Shown: piece by piece, positions 12,038 through 21,739 of the stretch
How the letters are laid out: each line of letters starts with the position of its first letter
How positions within the stretch are numbered: position 1 is the stretch's first letter
Assembly (NCBI RefSeq): GCF_000350225.1
Contig: NW_005179069.1
Location: 402,612 to 466,611, forward strand
Reading direction: 5' to 3'
Length of the DNA: 64,000 bases
Origin: Chondrus crispus
Taxonomy: Eukaryota > Rhodophyta > Florideophyceae > Gigartinales > Gigartinaceae
Notes under the pieces: generated by a model
The model's input: the letters and a program-made list of their open reading frames with translations, nothing else
Told to the model about the DNA's origin: nothing
The model's database searches: none
Program-made: the position numbers and the translations under genes

Positions 12038-14080
12038 ATGACGTCCGTTCCAACCCCACTTCTCTCAATGGATAAAGTCTGCAACGCTTGCGAACCCTTC
12101 CTTCCCGGACTCACCAAGAGTCTGTCCTCCTTCCTTTCCAGTCTCGAAAGCAACCTCGCAATCTTACTAACGGCCTCCGCAACCAACCTCCACGGCCTCA
12201 GCCTTTATCTCTCTTCCGCTCCATTCTCCTCCAACCTCAACTCCTTCTCCACTCGATTTAACCTATGGTATACAACCTTAGGCGATCATCTATTCATTCC
12301 CCTCGCCATCTTCTTCTCCTTCCTCGTCGCCGTCTCCCTCTTTCTCCTTTTCACGTTCCTCGCCCACCTTTACGTCGGTGTCGATCCAATCCTTGTCGAA
12401 TTCCCCCTTCCTTCACCTTCGTACGACCCCTACGCCGACGAGCAAAGCAATTCCTTCAGCGACCCAGACGTCTGTCCGCAGCTCGTCGCAGAATCATCCG
12501 ACCAAACTCTCCATGCCGTAAACCCCTCCACCGGCGAGACCCTGGGCTATGTCCCCGTCCACTCCACAGAAGCTGTCGATGAAGCCGTGTCTCGTGCCCG
12601 GGAAGTCCAGCCCATCTGGGCCGCCACCACTTTCGCCCAACGCCGATCTGTCATGCGCGTCCTGCTCAACCACATCCTCCATGAGCAGAAGCGCCTTTGT
12701 GAAATCAGCCGAAGAGACAGTGGCAAAACCTTGCTCGACGCCTCCCTCGGCGAGATCATCCCCACCATGGAAAAGCTGCGCTGGGTCATCGCCGAAGGCG
12801 AAAACGCTCTCGTTCCCGATCGCCGCACAGTGGGTCCGATGACCATTCACAAGAAGGCCACTGTAGAGTATATGCCGCTGGGCGTTATCGCCGCGATCGC
12901 GCCGTGGAATTATCCGCTGCATAACCTTATGAACCCTGTTATCGCCTCGCTGTTCGCGGGTAACGCAGTCGTGGTCAAGCCTTCCGAGCACACCAGCTGG
13001 TCCTCGCTCTACTTTGCCCGCCTCGTCCGCAGAGCGCTTGCGTTATGCGGGCATTCGCCAGAGCTCATGCAGCTTGTCGTTGGCGATGGCGTCGTCGGTC
13101 AAGCGCTGGTTAACGCTGATATTGACAAACTGTTCTTCACGGGTAGTACAATCATTGGGCGTAAGGTTGCGCTAGCAGCAGCAAAGAGGCTGCTTCCTGT
13201 CGTGCTTGAGCTCGGTGGCAAGGATCCCTTCATCGTGTGTGATGACGCCAATGTCAAACACGCAGCCACTATTTGCTTGCGTGGCGTGTTTCAGAACGCT
13301 GGGCAGAATTGCATCGCGGTTGAAAGGGTTTTTGTGCATGAGGTGGTAATGGACGAATTTGCGGGTCATGTAGTGGCGGGCGCGAAGGCTATCCGACTGG
13401 GGGTAGATATGGGTGCGATGACAATGGGGGAGAGTGCGCTGGCACATGTAAAGGACCTTGTGGATGATGCTGTCAAGCAGGGCGCGGAGTTGTTGGTGGG
13501 GGGCAAGGCAGCGAAGGTCAATGGGAAGGGATCTTTCTTTGAGGCGACGGTACTAAAGGGAGTAACGCCGAGGATGCGCATTGCGAAAGAGGAGGTATTT
13601 GGCCCGGTCGTGTCCTTGATCGCATGGAGCAATGATAACGTGTTGGTGAAGATGGTCAACTCTTGCCCGTTCGGGTTGGGTTCTTCTGTCTACTCTGAAG
13701 ACAGTGGTCGTGCCGACACTATCCTAAGTGCCATTCGGGTGGGAATGGGGAATGTGAATGATTTTGCTACGAACTATTTGTGCCAGAGTATGCCGTTCGG
13801 TGGGACAAAGGAATCCGGTTCGGATAAGTTTGCAGGAATCGAAGGTCTGCGAGGTTGCTGCATCGCCAAAGCTGTGACTAGAGATCGCTTCCCAGGCGTG
13901 AAGACGACTTTACCAAAAGCTTTTCAATATCCTACAAGACCAAATGCCTTCGAAATTTCGGCAGAGATAACTGACCTTGTATACGGGAAGGGTATTTTGG
14001 TGAAATTTGATAACGTGAGGAACTTGCTAGGTATGACTATTCGTCGCGGATGGCGACCACGGACGACGGCCAGCGGTTGA
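12038..14080 (+). CDS. ALDH22-like (plant ALDH22A1 / yeast Msc7 type) membrane-anchored aldehyde dehydrogenase
   Basis: 680 residues, one exon. It should oxidise aldehydes to carboxylic acids with NAD(P)+. After a Ser/Leu-rich N-terminal extension, residues about 84-112 form a strong hydrophobic segment. That makes it about 180 residues longer than soluble ALDHs and matches the membrane-attached ALDH22/Msc7 group. The catalytic domain (about 155-640) shows APWNYP (288-293, active-site Asn), FTGST (367-371, cofactor loop), ELGGKDP (391-397, general-base Glu391), AGQNC (421-425, nucleophile Cys425), EEVFGPV and MPFGG..ESG. Every catalytic residue is present. The GGKDPFIV wording and the C-terminal FAGIEGLRGCC block point to ALDH22 rather than betaine-aldehyde or ALDH3 types. 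The ATG is preceded by an unrelated short frame. It converges on the H4 gene 226 bp downstream. Substrate is unknown. Confidence 0.93.
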   Translation: MTSVPTPLLSMDKVCNACEPFLPGLTKSLSSFLSSLESNLAILLTASATNLHGLSLYLSSAPFSSNLNSFSTRFNLWYTTLGDHLFIPLAIFFSFLVAVSLFLLFTFLAHLYVGVDPILVEFPLPSPSYDPYADEQSNSFSDPDVCPQLVAESSDQTLHAVNPSTGETLGYVPVHSTEAVDEAVSRAREVQPIWAATTFAQRRSVMRVLLNHILHEQKRLCEISRRDSGKTLLDASLGEIIPTMEKLRWVIAEGENALVPDRRTVGPMTIHKKATVEYMPLGVIAAIAPWNYPLHNLMNPVIASLFAGNAVVVKPSEHTSWSSLYFARLVRRALALCGHSPELMQLVVGDGVVGQALVNADIDKLFFTGSTIIGRKVALAAAKRLLPVVLELGGKDPFIVCDDANVKHAATICLRGVFQNAGQNCIAVERVFVHEVVMDEFAGHVVAGAKAIRLGVDMGAMTMGESALAHVKDLVDDAVKQGAELLVGGKAAKVNGKGSFFEATVLKGVTPRMRIAKEEVFGPVVSLIAWSNDNVLVKMVNSCPFGLGSSVYSEDSGRADTILSAIRVGMGNVNDFATNYLCQSMPFGGTKESGSDKFAGIEGLRGCCIAKAVTRDRFPGVKTTLPKAFQYPTRPNAFEISAEITDLVYGKGILVKFDNVRNLLGMTIRRGWRPRTTASG

Positions 14081-14194
14081 CGTCTGAAAGGACGAGTGAC
14101 GGGGTTAAATCTGAAATATCCGCCTATTGAAGAGGTAAAAACAGTAACTATTCAACAGACTATTTGGTTGTGGCCAGACAAGTATCATTCAGTC

Positions 14195-14215
14195 ATGGTG
14201 GTAATAAACCACCAT
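14195..14215. terminator. 8-bp-stem hairpin carrying AATAAA between convergent genes
   Basis: ATGGTGGT and ACCACCAT pair perfectly around the loop AATAA, so a canonical poly(A) hexamer (AATAAA) is displayed across loop and stem. It lies about 115 bp after the aldehyde dehydrogenase stop and about 90 bp beyond the H4 stop on the other strand. A role in 3'-end formation for one or both genes is inferred from position only. Confidence 0.4.
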
Positions 14216-14306
14216 TTGTTTTGAGCCCTTTTGTGGGCAGTGTCAATTCTCAATCAAGACGTGGTGTGCGACTCGACGAGGGAGAAAGCAATCATCGTGC
14301 TTCCAT

Positions 14307-15592
<1,286 letters not shown>

Positions 15593-15863
15593 GGTGTAGC
15601 AGCGCTCTGCTCGTTTCATCGTCGAAAGTGAAGAGCCTACTTTTGTAAATGTGTATAACTTTTCTCCGTTATCTTGCCTGTCTATTTCGCCTGTTACATA
15701 TCCCCTTCATAATGCAGTCTTCTCTGTTCTCTTGGGAAAGCGCCATGTGTGCGAAGACGCGACAGTGGCTTTCACGTCGCCCGAAAAACTTTCTGAAAAA
15801 CCATTCGAAATTTATTTATACGTATGCCCCTGAAGCTTCATCATCGCCTCTCGCCGCCAAGCA

Positions 15864-16880
15864 ATGCAGGCACACCGTCTCGGCACTTTCGCTCTCCGTG
15901 GGCTCACCCACTCGGCACGGCAACAAAAGCTTTTCGACTGGCGTACGAAGACCCAACAAAAAGTAAAGGCCGCGCAGTCCCCCAAAGCCAATGACTTTGA
16001 TTATCTTCGCGATGAGGTCGCTACCCGCGTCGTCGATCGCCTCCAAGACATCACACACCCTCTGCCTCATGCCGTCGACATCTTCTGCGGTTCAGCGCAC
16101 ATCCTCCGCGCAGTGCAGGCTGTGAGCAACCCGTCCCGCATTGAATCCCTCACCCACTGCGATTTGCATCCATCAATTCTATCAAGAGCTCAAACCTTCT
16201 ACGACGGCAACCTTGCAGGCCCGGACCGGCAGTTCGTCCTCGACAATGAGCAAGCCCCCATCCCCATCGAGGACGGCACTCTGGATCTCGTCATCTCTTC
16301 AGGGGCTTTGCACTGGGTCAACGACCTGCCCCTTCTCCTACGTCGCGCAGCCCGGCTGCTCAAACCGGATGGCCTCTTTCTCGCTGCTATGTTTGGCGGC
16401 GATACCTTACAAGAGCTTCGTATCTCGTTACAACTCGCCGAAGACGAGATGCGCGGCCGTTTAGCGCCGCGTATCTCCCCTATGGTGCGTCTGCGAGACG
16501 CGGCTGGTCTCGTGTCGGGCGCAGGTCTGGCGCTCACCACTGCCGATGTTGACAGGATCATCGTGCCGTTCACAGATATGTTTGCCTTGATGCGCCATCT
16601 AAAAGGAATGGGCGAGACAAACGCGCTCACGACTCGTGAGATACACTGCGGGCGCAAAGTTTTTGAACGAGCCAGCAGGATTTATGAGGAGCGATATGGG
16701 TTCACTGACGAGCAGGGTCGCAAGTGCGTGCCAGCAACGTTCGAAGTTGTCCACATGAACGGCTGGGCTCCTGCGGTATCGCAGCCACGCGCAAAGGAGA
16801 GAGGGTCCGCACAATTTTCAATTGGCGACTTGACTGATGCTGCCGAGACTGTTGTCCCCGCCTCAAAGGATTCGCCATAA
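15864..16880 (+). CDS. NDUFAF5: NDUFAF5-like complex I assembly methyltransferase-fold protein
   Basis: 338 residues, one exon. NDUFAF5 acts in the mitochondrial matrix, where it hydroxylates an arginine of NDUFS7 early in complex I assembly; it has a class I SAM-methyltransferase fold. Here the first ~25 residues (MQAHRLGTFALRG...) are basic and lack acids, as in a mitochondrial presequence. The SAM-binding core starts at VDIFCGSA (71-78), then ALHWVNDLP (148-156). Family-specific blocks follow: MFGGDTLQELR (176-186), RISPM (203-207), KGMGETN (247-253), ATFEVVHMNGW (291-301) and ERGSA (312-316). Motif I has Phe where relatives often have Gly (VDxGCG), which is odd but may be lineage-typical. 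The related bacterial BioC is less likely given the GGDTL and ERGSA blocks. Confidence 0.9.
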   Translation: MQAHRLGTFALRGLTHSARQQKLFDWRTKTQQKVKAAQSPKANDFDYLRDEVATRVVDRLQDITHPLPHAVDIFCGSAHILRAVQAVSNPSRIESLTHCDLHPSILSRAQTFYDGNLAGPDRQFVLDNEQAPIPIEDGTLDLVISSGALHWVNDLPLLLRRAARLLKPDGLFLAAMFGGDTLQELRISLQLAEDEMRGRLAPRISPMVRLRDAAGLVSGAGLALTTADVDRIIVPFTDMFALMRHLKGMGETNALTTREIHCGRKVFERASRIYEERYGFTDEQGRKCVPATFEVVHMNGWAPAVSQPRAKERGSAQFSIGDLTDAAETVVPASKDSP

Positions 16881-18254
16881 CTAGCGGACCGCTGTCCTGA
16901 TGTGCAACTGCACCGCTCGACTCACTCCGTATGGGGAATGTTCTGCTGCTATCGCGAGGCGTTGGCGTTGAAGTTGGGTAAGTTTAATGCTGTTGGAAGA
17001 TTTCCCAATTCGTCCCAGTGTTTTCGTTGCAACTTCTCGTCACATTCTCGTGAGCTCAAAAAAAAAAACATATTAGGGCTGTCGCAACTGTCCTGTGTAA
17101 GATGCAAAATGGGAGAACAGCCTTTTCATTTTTACTTGTCGCTTGACTTTGCGAAATAGGAAAAAACAACCGTCAAGAGACACCCCTCATACGGTGCATA
17201 TGGAGGGGTCGCTTGCCGCTAAATACTTCGGATGCGTTGTAAGTCTTTTTGAGCACTGCTTGATCGGCGACTGCAGTGATTTAGCAAGAGTTCATCGGCA
17301 TCGCTCGCGAGGGCAAGCACGACGTTCTTGCGACGAAATCGCAGTCGCTGCTTTGCTTTACCAACTGCGTAGTCTTTCTGACGCATGTTTCTGGCTGTGT
17401 TAACCAGACAACATTCATGGGGCAAAAAGCTTTGGAAGGTAATACTCATTTATTGATCGGTAGTGAATCATCCTAACAGCAGGCTTATATAGGTTTTCCG
17501 TCCAAAAAACGACAGTGTCTGTGAGTTATATTTTGTTGTCATGCGGAACGGAATTTTGTGTTCGTAAACTCTCTATTAGTGAGTTATCATTTTTCTTCCA
17601 CCACAGTACATACGTCACAAAGTCAATCTTCATTTTAATCTCATGTTAACCACACCAACCGTTCGCCTAGTAAAACGTCGAGGTGTCCCCCCCTTCAGAC
17701 TGACAAGTCTCAAGGCTTTCCCGTCGCATTTTAAGACGGTGCATACAACGTGGAATATTCAGTTCACGCAACGATTTTCAAACCGCAGCGTTCTGTTCTC
17801 ACGCTGCCCTGCCCAACATGGCCATATTTTGGCCCTAGGGAAATCGGATAGAGTAAGACAAGTTCGCCATCCCCTCGAGTATGCTGTTCAAGGGTCAGAA
17901 TATGTGTCAGCTTCGTCAATCTTGCATTTTTGGAGAGGGATCCGACGAAACGCGGGCCGCGAGCTCAATTTGAAGTCGAAGCCTCAGTAATGATTCGTGA
18001 CAGTGTTTGCGCTGCTCTGAGAGATGAAAGAATTGTAATCAAGGAGGCATATCGGCTCAAGTCTTCTGGTGTCATGATGAGGAACTGCAGTCACTCCAGC
18101 ATCTCACAGATCTTAAAGATTAACGTATCTCAGAGCTCGGGGTCTCAATATCCGTTTCACAGGCTATCACGGCTGGAACGAGTCTCGTGTAAGTAGTCGA
18201 AGTTTGTACAACACGCGTAAGGGGGTTACCCTTGGGTAATATCAGATGACCAGG
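16881..18254. other. Gene-free stretch between NDUFAF5 and the hAT element
   Basis: No supported gene. A run of ten or more A's lies near 17059. The longest frame (115 codons, plus, 17643-17990) has no domain and no unusual codon pattern. The right end is the flank of the hAT target duplication. Confidence 0.5.
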
Positions 18255-18262
18255 GTTCATAG

Positions 18263-18735
18263 CAGGGTTGTGCGGGCATGTGGCTTGGAGCATGCCCTCG
18301 CGGGTACGGGTATAGAGCGCGCCAACTGTAACACGGGCGGCGGTCATAGGTGCATTACAGAGCCATAGCAATAAATAGCGGGCATACGCGCATTGGTGCT
18401 GTACTTCTGGTTTACATTCAAAAGATTGGCTGCGGATAAGGGCATGACCTAGTGCAATGCGCGGATATGCACAGTGCCGACACACCGGGCATTCACACTG
18501 TACTAGCGGGACGACAGAAACAGGGCATCGGTAGAGGGCGCCTGCATGCAAAAAATACATATTCTATCAAACAGGGTATGATACATCGGCCAACGTAGCT
18601 GTAAAGGGGCGAGTTACAAGCAGGGTATCGAAAATGTTTTTAAAACACGAGCGGGCATCGGGGCATGCACAGGGTACATTCAAAAATCGGGTAGGTAATT
18701 TTATTCAAATGCAAGGGGGGGCCGATACAGTGGCA
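18263..18735. repeat. hAT left subterminal arm, GGGCAT repeats
   Basis: The words GGGCAT, GGGTAT or GGGTAC, usually preceded by GC, AC or CA, recur roughly every 30-60 bp (near 18273, 18302, 18380, 18437, 18487, 18525, 18573, 18623, 18652 and 18670). Several extend to GGGCATGC. hAT transposases bind subterminal motifs through their BED zinc finger, so these are the likely binding sites. The same words fill the right arm. Confidence 0.6.
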
Positions 18736-18755
18736 TGCCGGCGGACGTCAAGGAA

Positions 18756-19475
18756 TCACACTAGCGGAGGATAGGATGGAGCCGACCCATGACATGGCAT
18801 GCGGGCAATTGTCGCCGCGGCGACACTGGACCAAATCGCAAAGCTGAGACGCTGGGCGAGGCGGGTTTTGGCGATGCCAAAGCTGCAGCCTGAGCGAAGG
18901 GCAATTTGGTGCGCAACGTGTTCAAGGACAGCAGTAGTACGGGTGCTCCAAGCGCCCAGGGTATCGAAGGCAAGGGGGACGAAATGCCAGTCTAGGGGAG
19001 GAAGTGGGTCGTCAGCCTGAAGGTGTAAGGCAGCGCGTAGAATGCGGTTATGGGTGCGGAGTTTTCTTGTATGGGCTCCTTCAGCGGCGCCGGCAATAGA
19101 CCGAGCAGCTGAGTTCATGTTAGCAGCGGAGTAGGGATTACAAATCGTGAAATCGTATGCTGTAGGGCGGTCTGGGAGGGCGCCAGCCGCTGGAGGGGAC
19201 GGTTGGACAAGAATGTGAGCAGGGCGGTGCGCCGTGCCTGGTATGAGAAATGGAACTTCGCGGTCGCATGTGAGGCCGGCTGCCCGAAACGCTTGGCGGG
19301 CCAGAGTATTGCGGACAATGTTATGGCGGTGGGTGGCACCATACCCGTGTTTGCAGTTGGCGGCGTGGTCGCCACGTTTGTCCATCGCGCGGCCACAGTG
19401 AGAGCATTGTAGGGGGGCCCGTGAATCGTCGCACACAGGCGTGTCGAGGTGTCGCCGAAGCATAACGGACCACAC
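18756..19475 (-). pseudogene. LINE C-terminal zinc cluster and restriction-like endonuclease-like tail
   Basis: About 235 codons. A CSHCG...GDHAANCKHG...RHN cluster gives a likely zinc-binding site, near-identical in plan to the C-terminal block of many RT proteins from algae, chytrids and marine invertebrates. Then comes the order E(V/P)...HRPAHILVQP...AYDFTICNP, which resembles the E...D...DxxV core of the PD-(D/E)XK endonuclease-like domain. A His stands where relatives have Asp (RPAD), a possible inactivating change. An Ala-rich helical tail follows. The frame opens without a good ATG, consistent with it being part of the larger RT protein. The endonuclease label is inference from family resemblance. 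Confidence 0.55.
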
Positions 19476-21318
19476 GGCACTTGAAACTCGCGAGGTCAGA
19501 GATGGGTGAGCGCAGAGGACGGAGGCCGCACCAGGAGTAATTAGAGAGTTTTAGCTGGCGCGACGGCGTACAGAGGCTGCCGTATGATCGGTTGGGTTAG
19601 GCTGTCGATCCCACTCTCTCGTTTCTCAATACATGCGCGAAAAGGCTCCATGGAGCGCCTGATATAGTTTAAAATGTACTCTTTCAGGTCGTTCCAATAA
19701 AGCTTGCGGTTCGAAGGGGCCCAGATTAGAATGCGTGGCGAGGATCCCTCGAGTTTCGACCCCGGGGTTCAAGGAGCGCAGTACATGCACTAGATGCTTC
19801 CGTGCCATTCCGCGGTAGAATGGCACTGTAGGGTTCGAAGGTCCGCGAATGCGTGCTTTTGCGGATTCAATTAAACTTGCAGCGTGAGATGCGTGCACAA
19901 ACGGGGCCAGTGGCGTGAAACCATGACCACCCAAACGGAAGGGGAGGCCAATCTGGGAAGATATGGACGGAGAAAGCGTGACATGATTGAACCGGGAGTA
20001 GGCGGATTTTTGACTTTGATCAAACCGAATTGCGCTTGGGAGCGAAATGCGAGGTGGTGTGAGGCGGAACACATGCTCGACGCGGCACACGGATCCTGAT
20101 ACTCGATGCAAATGGAAACGTATACGGGCATCGGGAATGCTGTCGAGCAATGTGAGGGAGTTTGACACTGCCTCAATTTTTTCCTCCAAGAATGACCTCA
20201 TGAATTCATCTGTGCCTAACGGGGCGCACAGAAGAGCAATTCCGCCTTCTTGTGAGATGTGTAAGGGGAACGACATGGTGAGGGATTCGAGAAGTGACGG
20301 CTCAGTTGTGGGCCAGAAAGCGCGACATTTAGAAATGTTCATGGGGAATCCCATGCTGGGGCCAAATGTGTGAAGTATGCGGAGTGCTTTTGTAACCGCC
20401 GGGATAGTACCAATTAGTGTACCGTCATCGGCGTAGCAGCGGTTGAGCAGGAGGCTGCATTCGCGGGTGATGCGGTGGAGCGCTATGGAGAAAAGGAGCA
20501 TTCCAGCAGGGTCGCCCTGTTGGGTTCCTTCACAACTTTTAAGAATGACCCGTGGGGAAGACGGTAGCACGAGGTCGGGAACAGTGCGGCCATAGATGAG
20601 GTTGAGGAAGAGGGCAAGGCTAGGTGTTTCCAGAGTGAGACGGTTGAGCATAGACTGACGGCTAAAGCTGTTGAACGCGTTTTGTGCGTCAACAGAGACG
20701 AGCACGTAGTTGGGGTTGCGACCGTGTCGCGCCAGGAGCATACAACAATCATGGACAATGGCGTCCATTCCCGATGGGACGCCATTGGCGAGCTGTTCCG
20801 GGGCCAGGCGATCGCCGGTATCATCAATTGCGGCGGGGGGGAAGGACCTTTGTTACGAGGCGGCGAAGTGCCTGCCCCACGGCAATGGGGCGGAGCTTCC
20901 CGGGGCGCGGCTGGAGGGGGATCAGGGTTGACGCAGCCAGGAGGGAGGCTGTGCTATCCGGGATATCGCCTCGGGCGAGTCGCCGCACCAGGCGGGTGAG
21001 GGCCGAAAGACCGGTAACTCCGGCCTCGGGAGTGACGGTCGTGCGAGCGAGCAGCTGCAGCAGGCGGAGCGAGAGGCGATCTGGCCCGGCTGCGGACGTG
21101 GGATTGAGAGATCGAGCAGCAAGTAGTACTTGGCCTTCGGTGATGTCTGGAGTCGGAGGGAGGTCGGTTCGGGAGAGTGCTGGTGTGGGCACAGCGGGTG
21201 TAGGATGAAGGGCGGTTACGGAAGTGCGCGTGGTCTCTTCTTGGAGGTCGGGGAGCGGTTTGTCTGAAATCGGGCTACAGTGACCATGCCCGCGTGGGTA
21301 TGTAATATAAATTAACAA
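18756..21318 (-). mobile_element. Non-LTR retrotransposon (LINE-like), 5'-truncated, inside the hAT
   Basis: Three minus-strand frames make up one broken LINE-type protein. 21318-20824 carries the RT fingers (SAAGPDRLS, then LIPLQ.RPGKLRPIA). 20768-19626 carries the palm: VSVDAQNAFNSFSR (motif A), EGTQQGDPAG (motif B), CYADDGTLIG (catalytic YADD) and NISKCRAFW (motif D). 19475-18756 carries a zinc cluster and an endonuclease-like tail. At least one frameshift lies between 20824 and 20768, and a stop or shift between 19626 and 19475. The N-terminal part of the protein is missing or beyond recognition. No poly(A) tail or target duplication was identified. It lies entirely within hAT sequence, so it inserted after the hAT. 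Confidence 0.8.
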
Positions 21319-21339
21319 AAAAATCGATATGTTTCACAA

Positions 21340-21412
21340 GACCTCGCAGCCCAGTGGGACGAGAGAAATTTATCGCTCCGAGGTCGCGGGTTCAATTCCG
21401 GCCACAGCATTT
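21340..21412 (+). repeat. tRNA-like sequence (SINE head or degenerate tRNA)
   Basis: A box A-like CAGCCCAGTGGGAC near 21348 and a perfect box B (GGTTCAATTCC) near 21387 are spaced as in a tRNA gene. The T-arm has one mismatch, an anticodon-like stem GAGAG/CGCTC has one mismatch with an 8-nt loop, and no acceptor stem pairs. It is therefore not a functional tRNA. It could be the RNA polymerase III head of a SINE with a body to about 21475, or a target or relic linked to the adjacent LINE 5' end at 21318. Confidence 0.35.
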
Positions 21413-21739
21413 TCGCTAAAATCCCTTCGGGGAGTCCGTGCGAGAAAGAAGCTGTCCTTTGGAGTCTGATTCTTATTTTATGACCCACTCAAGTTTCACT
21501 TGTAGTTGTTTTCTAGGCATCCGCCGAACATCTTCGTGGCTTGAGCATGGATGAGAGTCTGAATTCAGGCGTCACTCATTTTTCTAACAGATAATGTTCA
21601 ATAGACAGCAAGGGGAAGGTTGAAAACCGGATCGCGCGGGTGGCTTCAAAATGCTTTTTGGCTCAGATTCATTTATTTTTTCACTCATGCATTTCACGCA
21701 CAGGAACTCAATCGCAATTAGGCAAAGTGGCATATCTAG

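Noticed and set aside
11691-12041. 116-codon frame overlapping the aldehyde dehydrogenase start (ATGA)
   Set aside because: It runs through hairpins and repeats, and eukaryotic genes are not normally coupled this way.
15597-15612. Possible histone 3' stem-loop after H3 (AGCAG-CGCT-CTGCT)
   Set aside because: Only a 5-bp stem and no match to the consensus loop; no equivalent after H4.
20684-21208. 174-codon plus-strand frame rich in Arg and Gly
   Set aside because: Shadow of the LINE reverse transcriptase on the minus strand.
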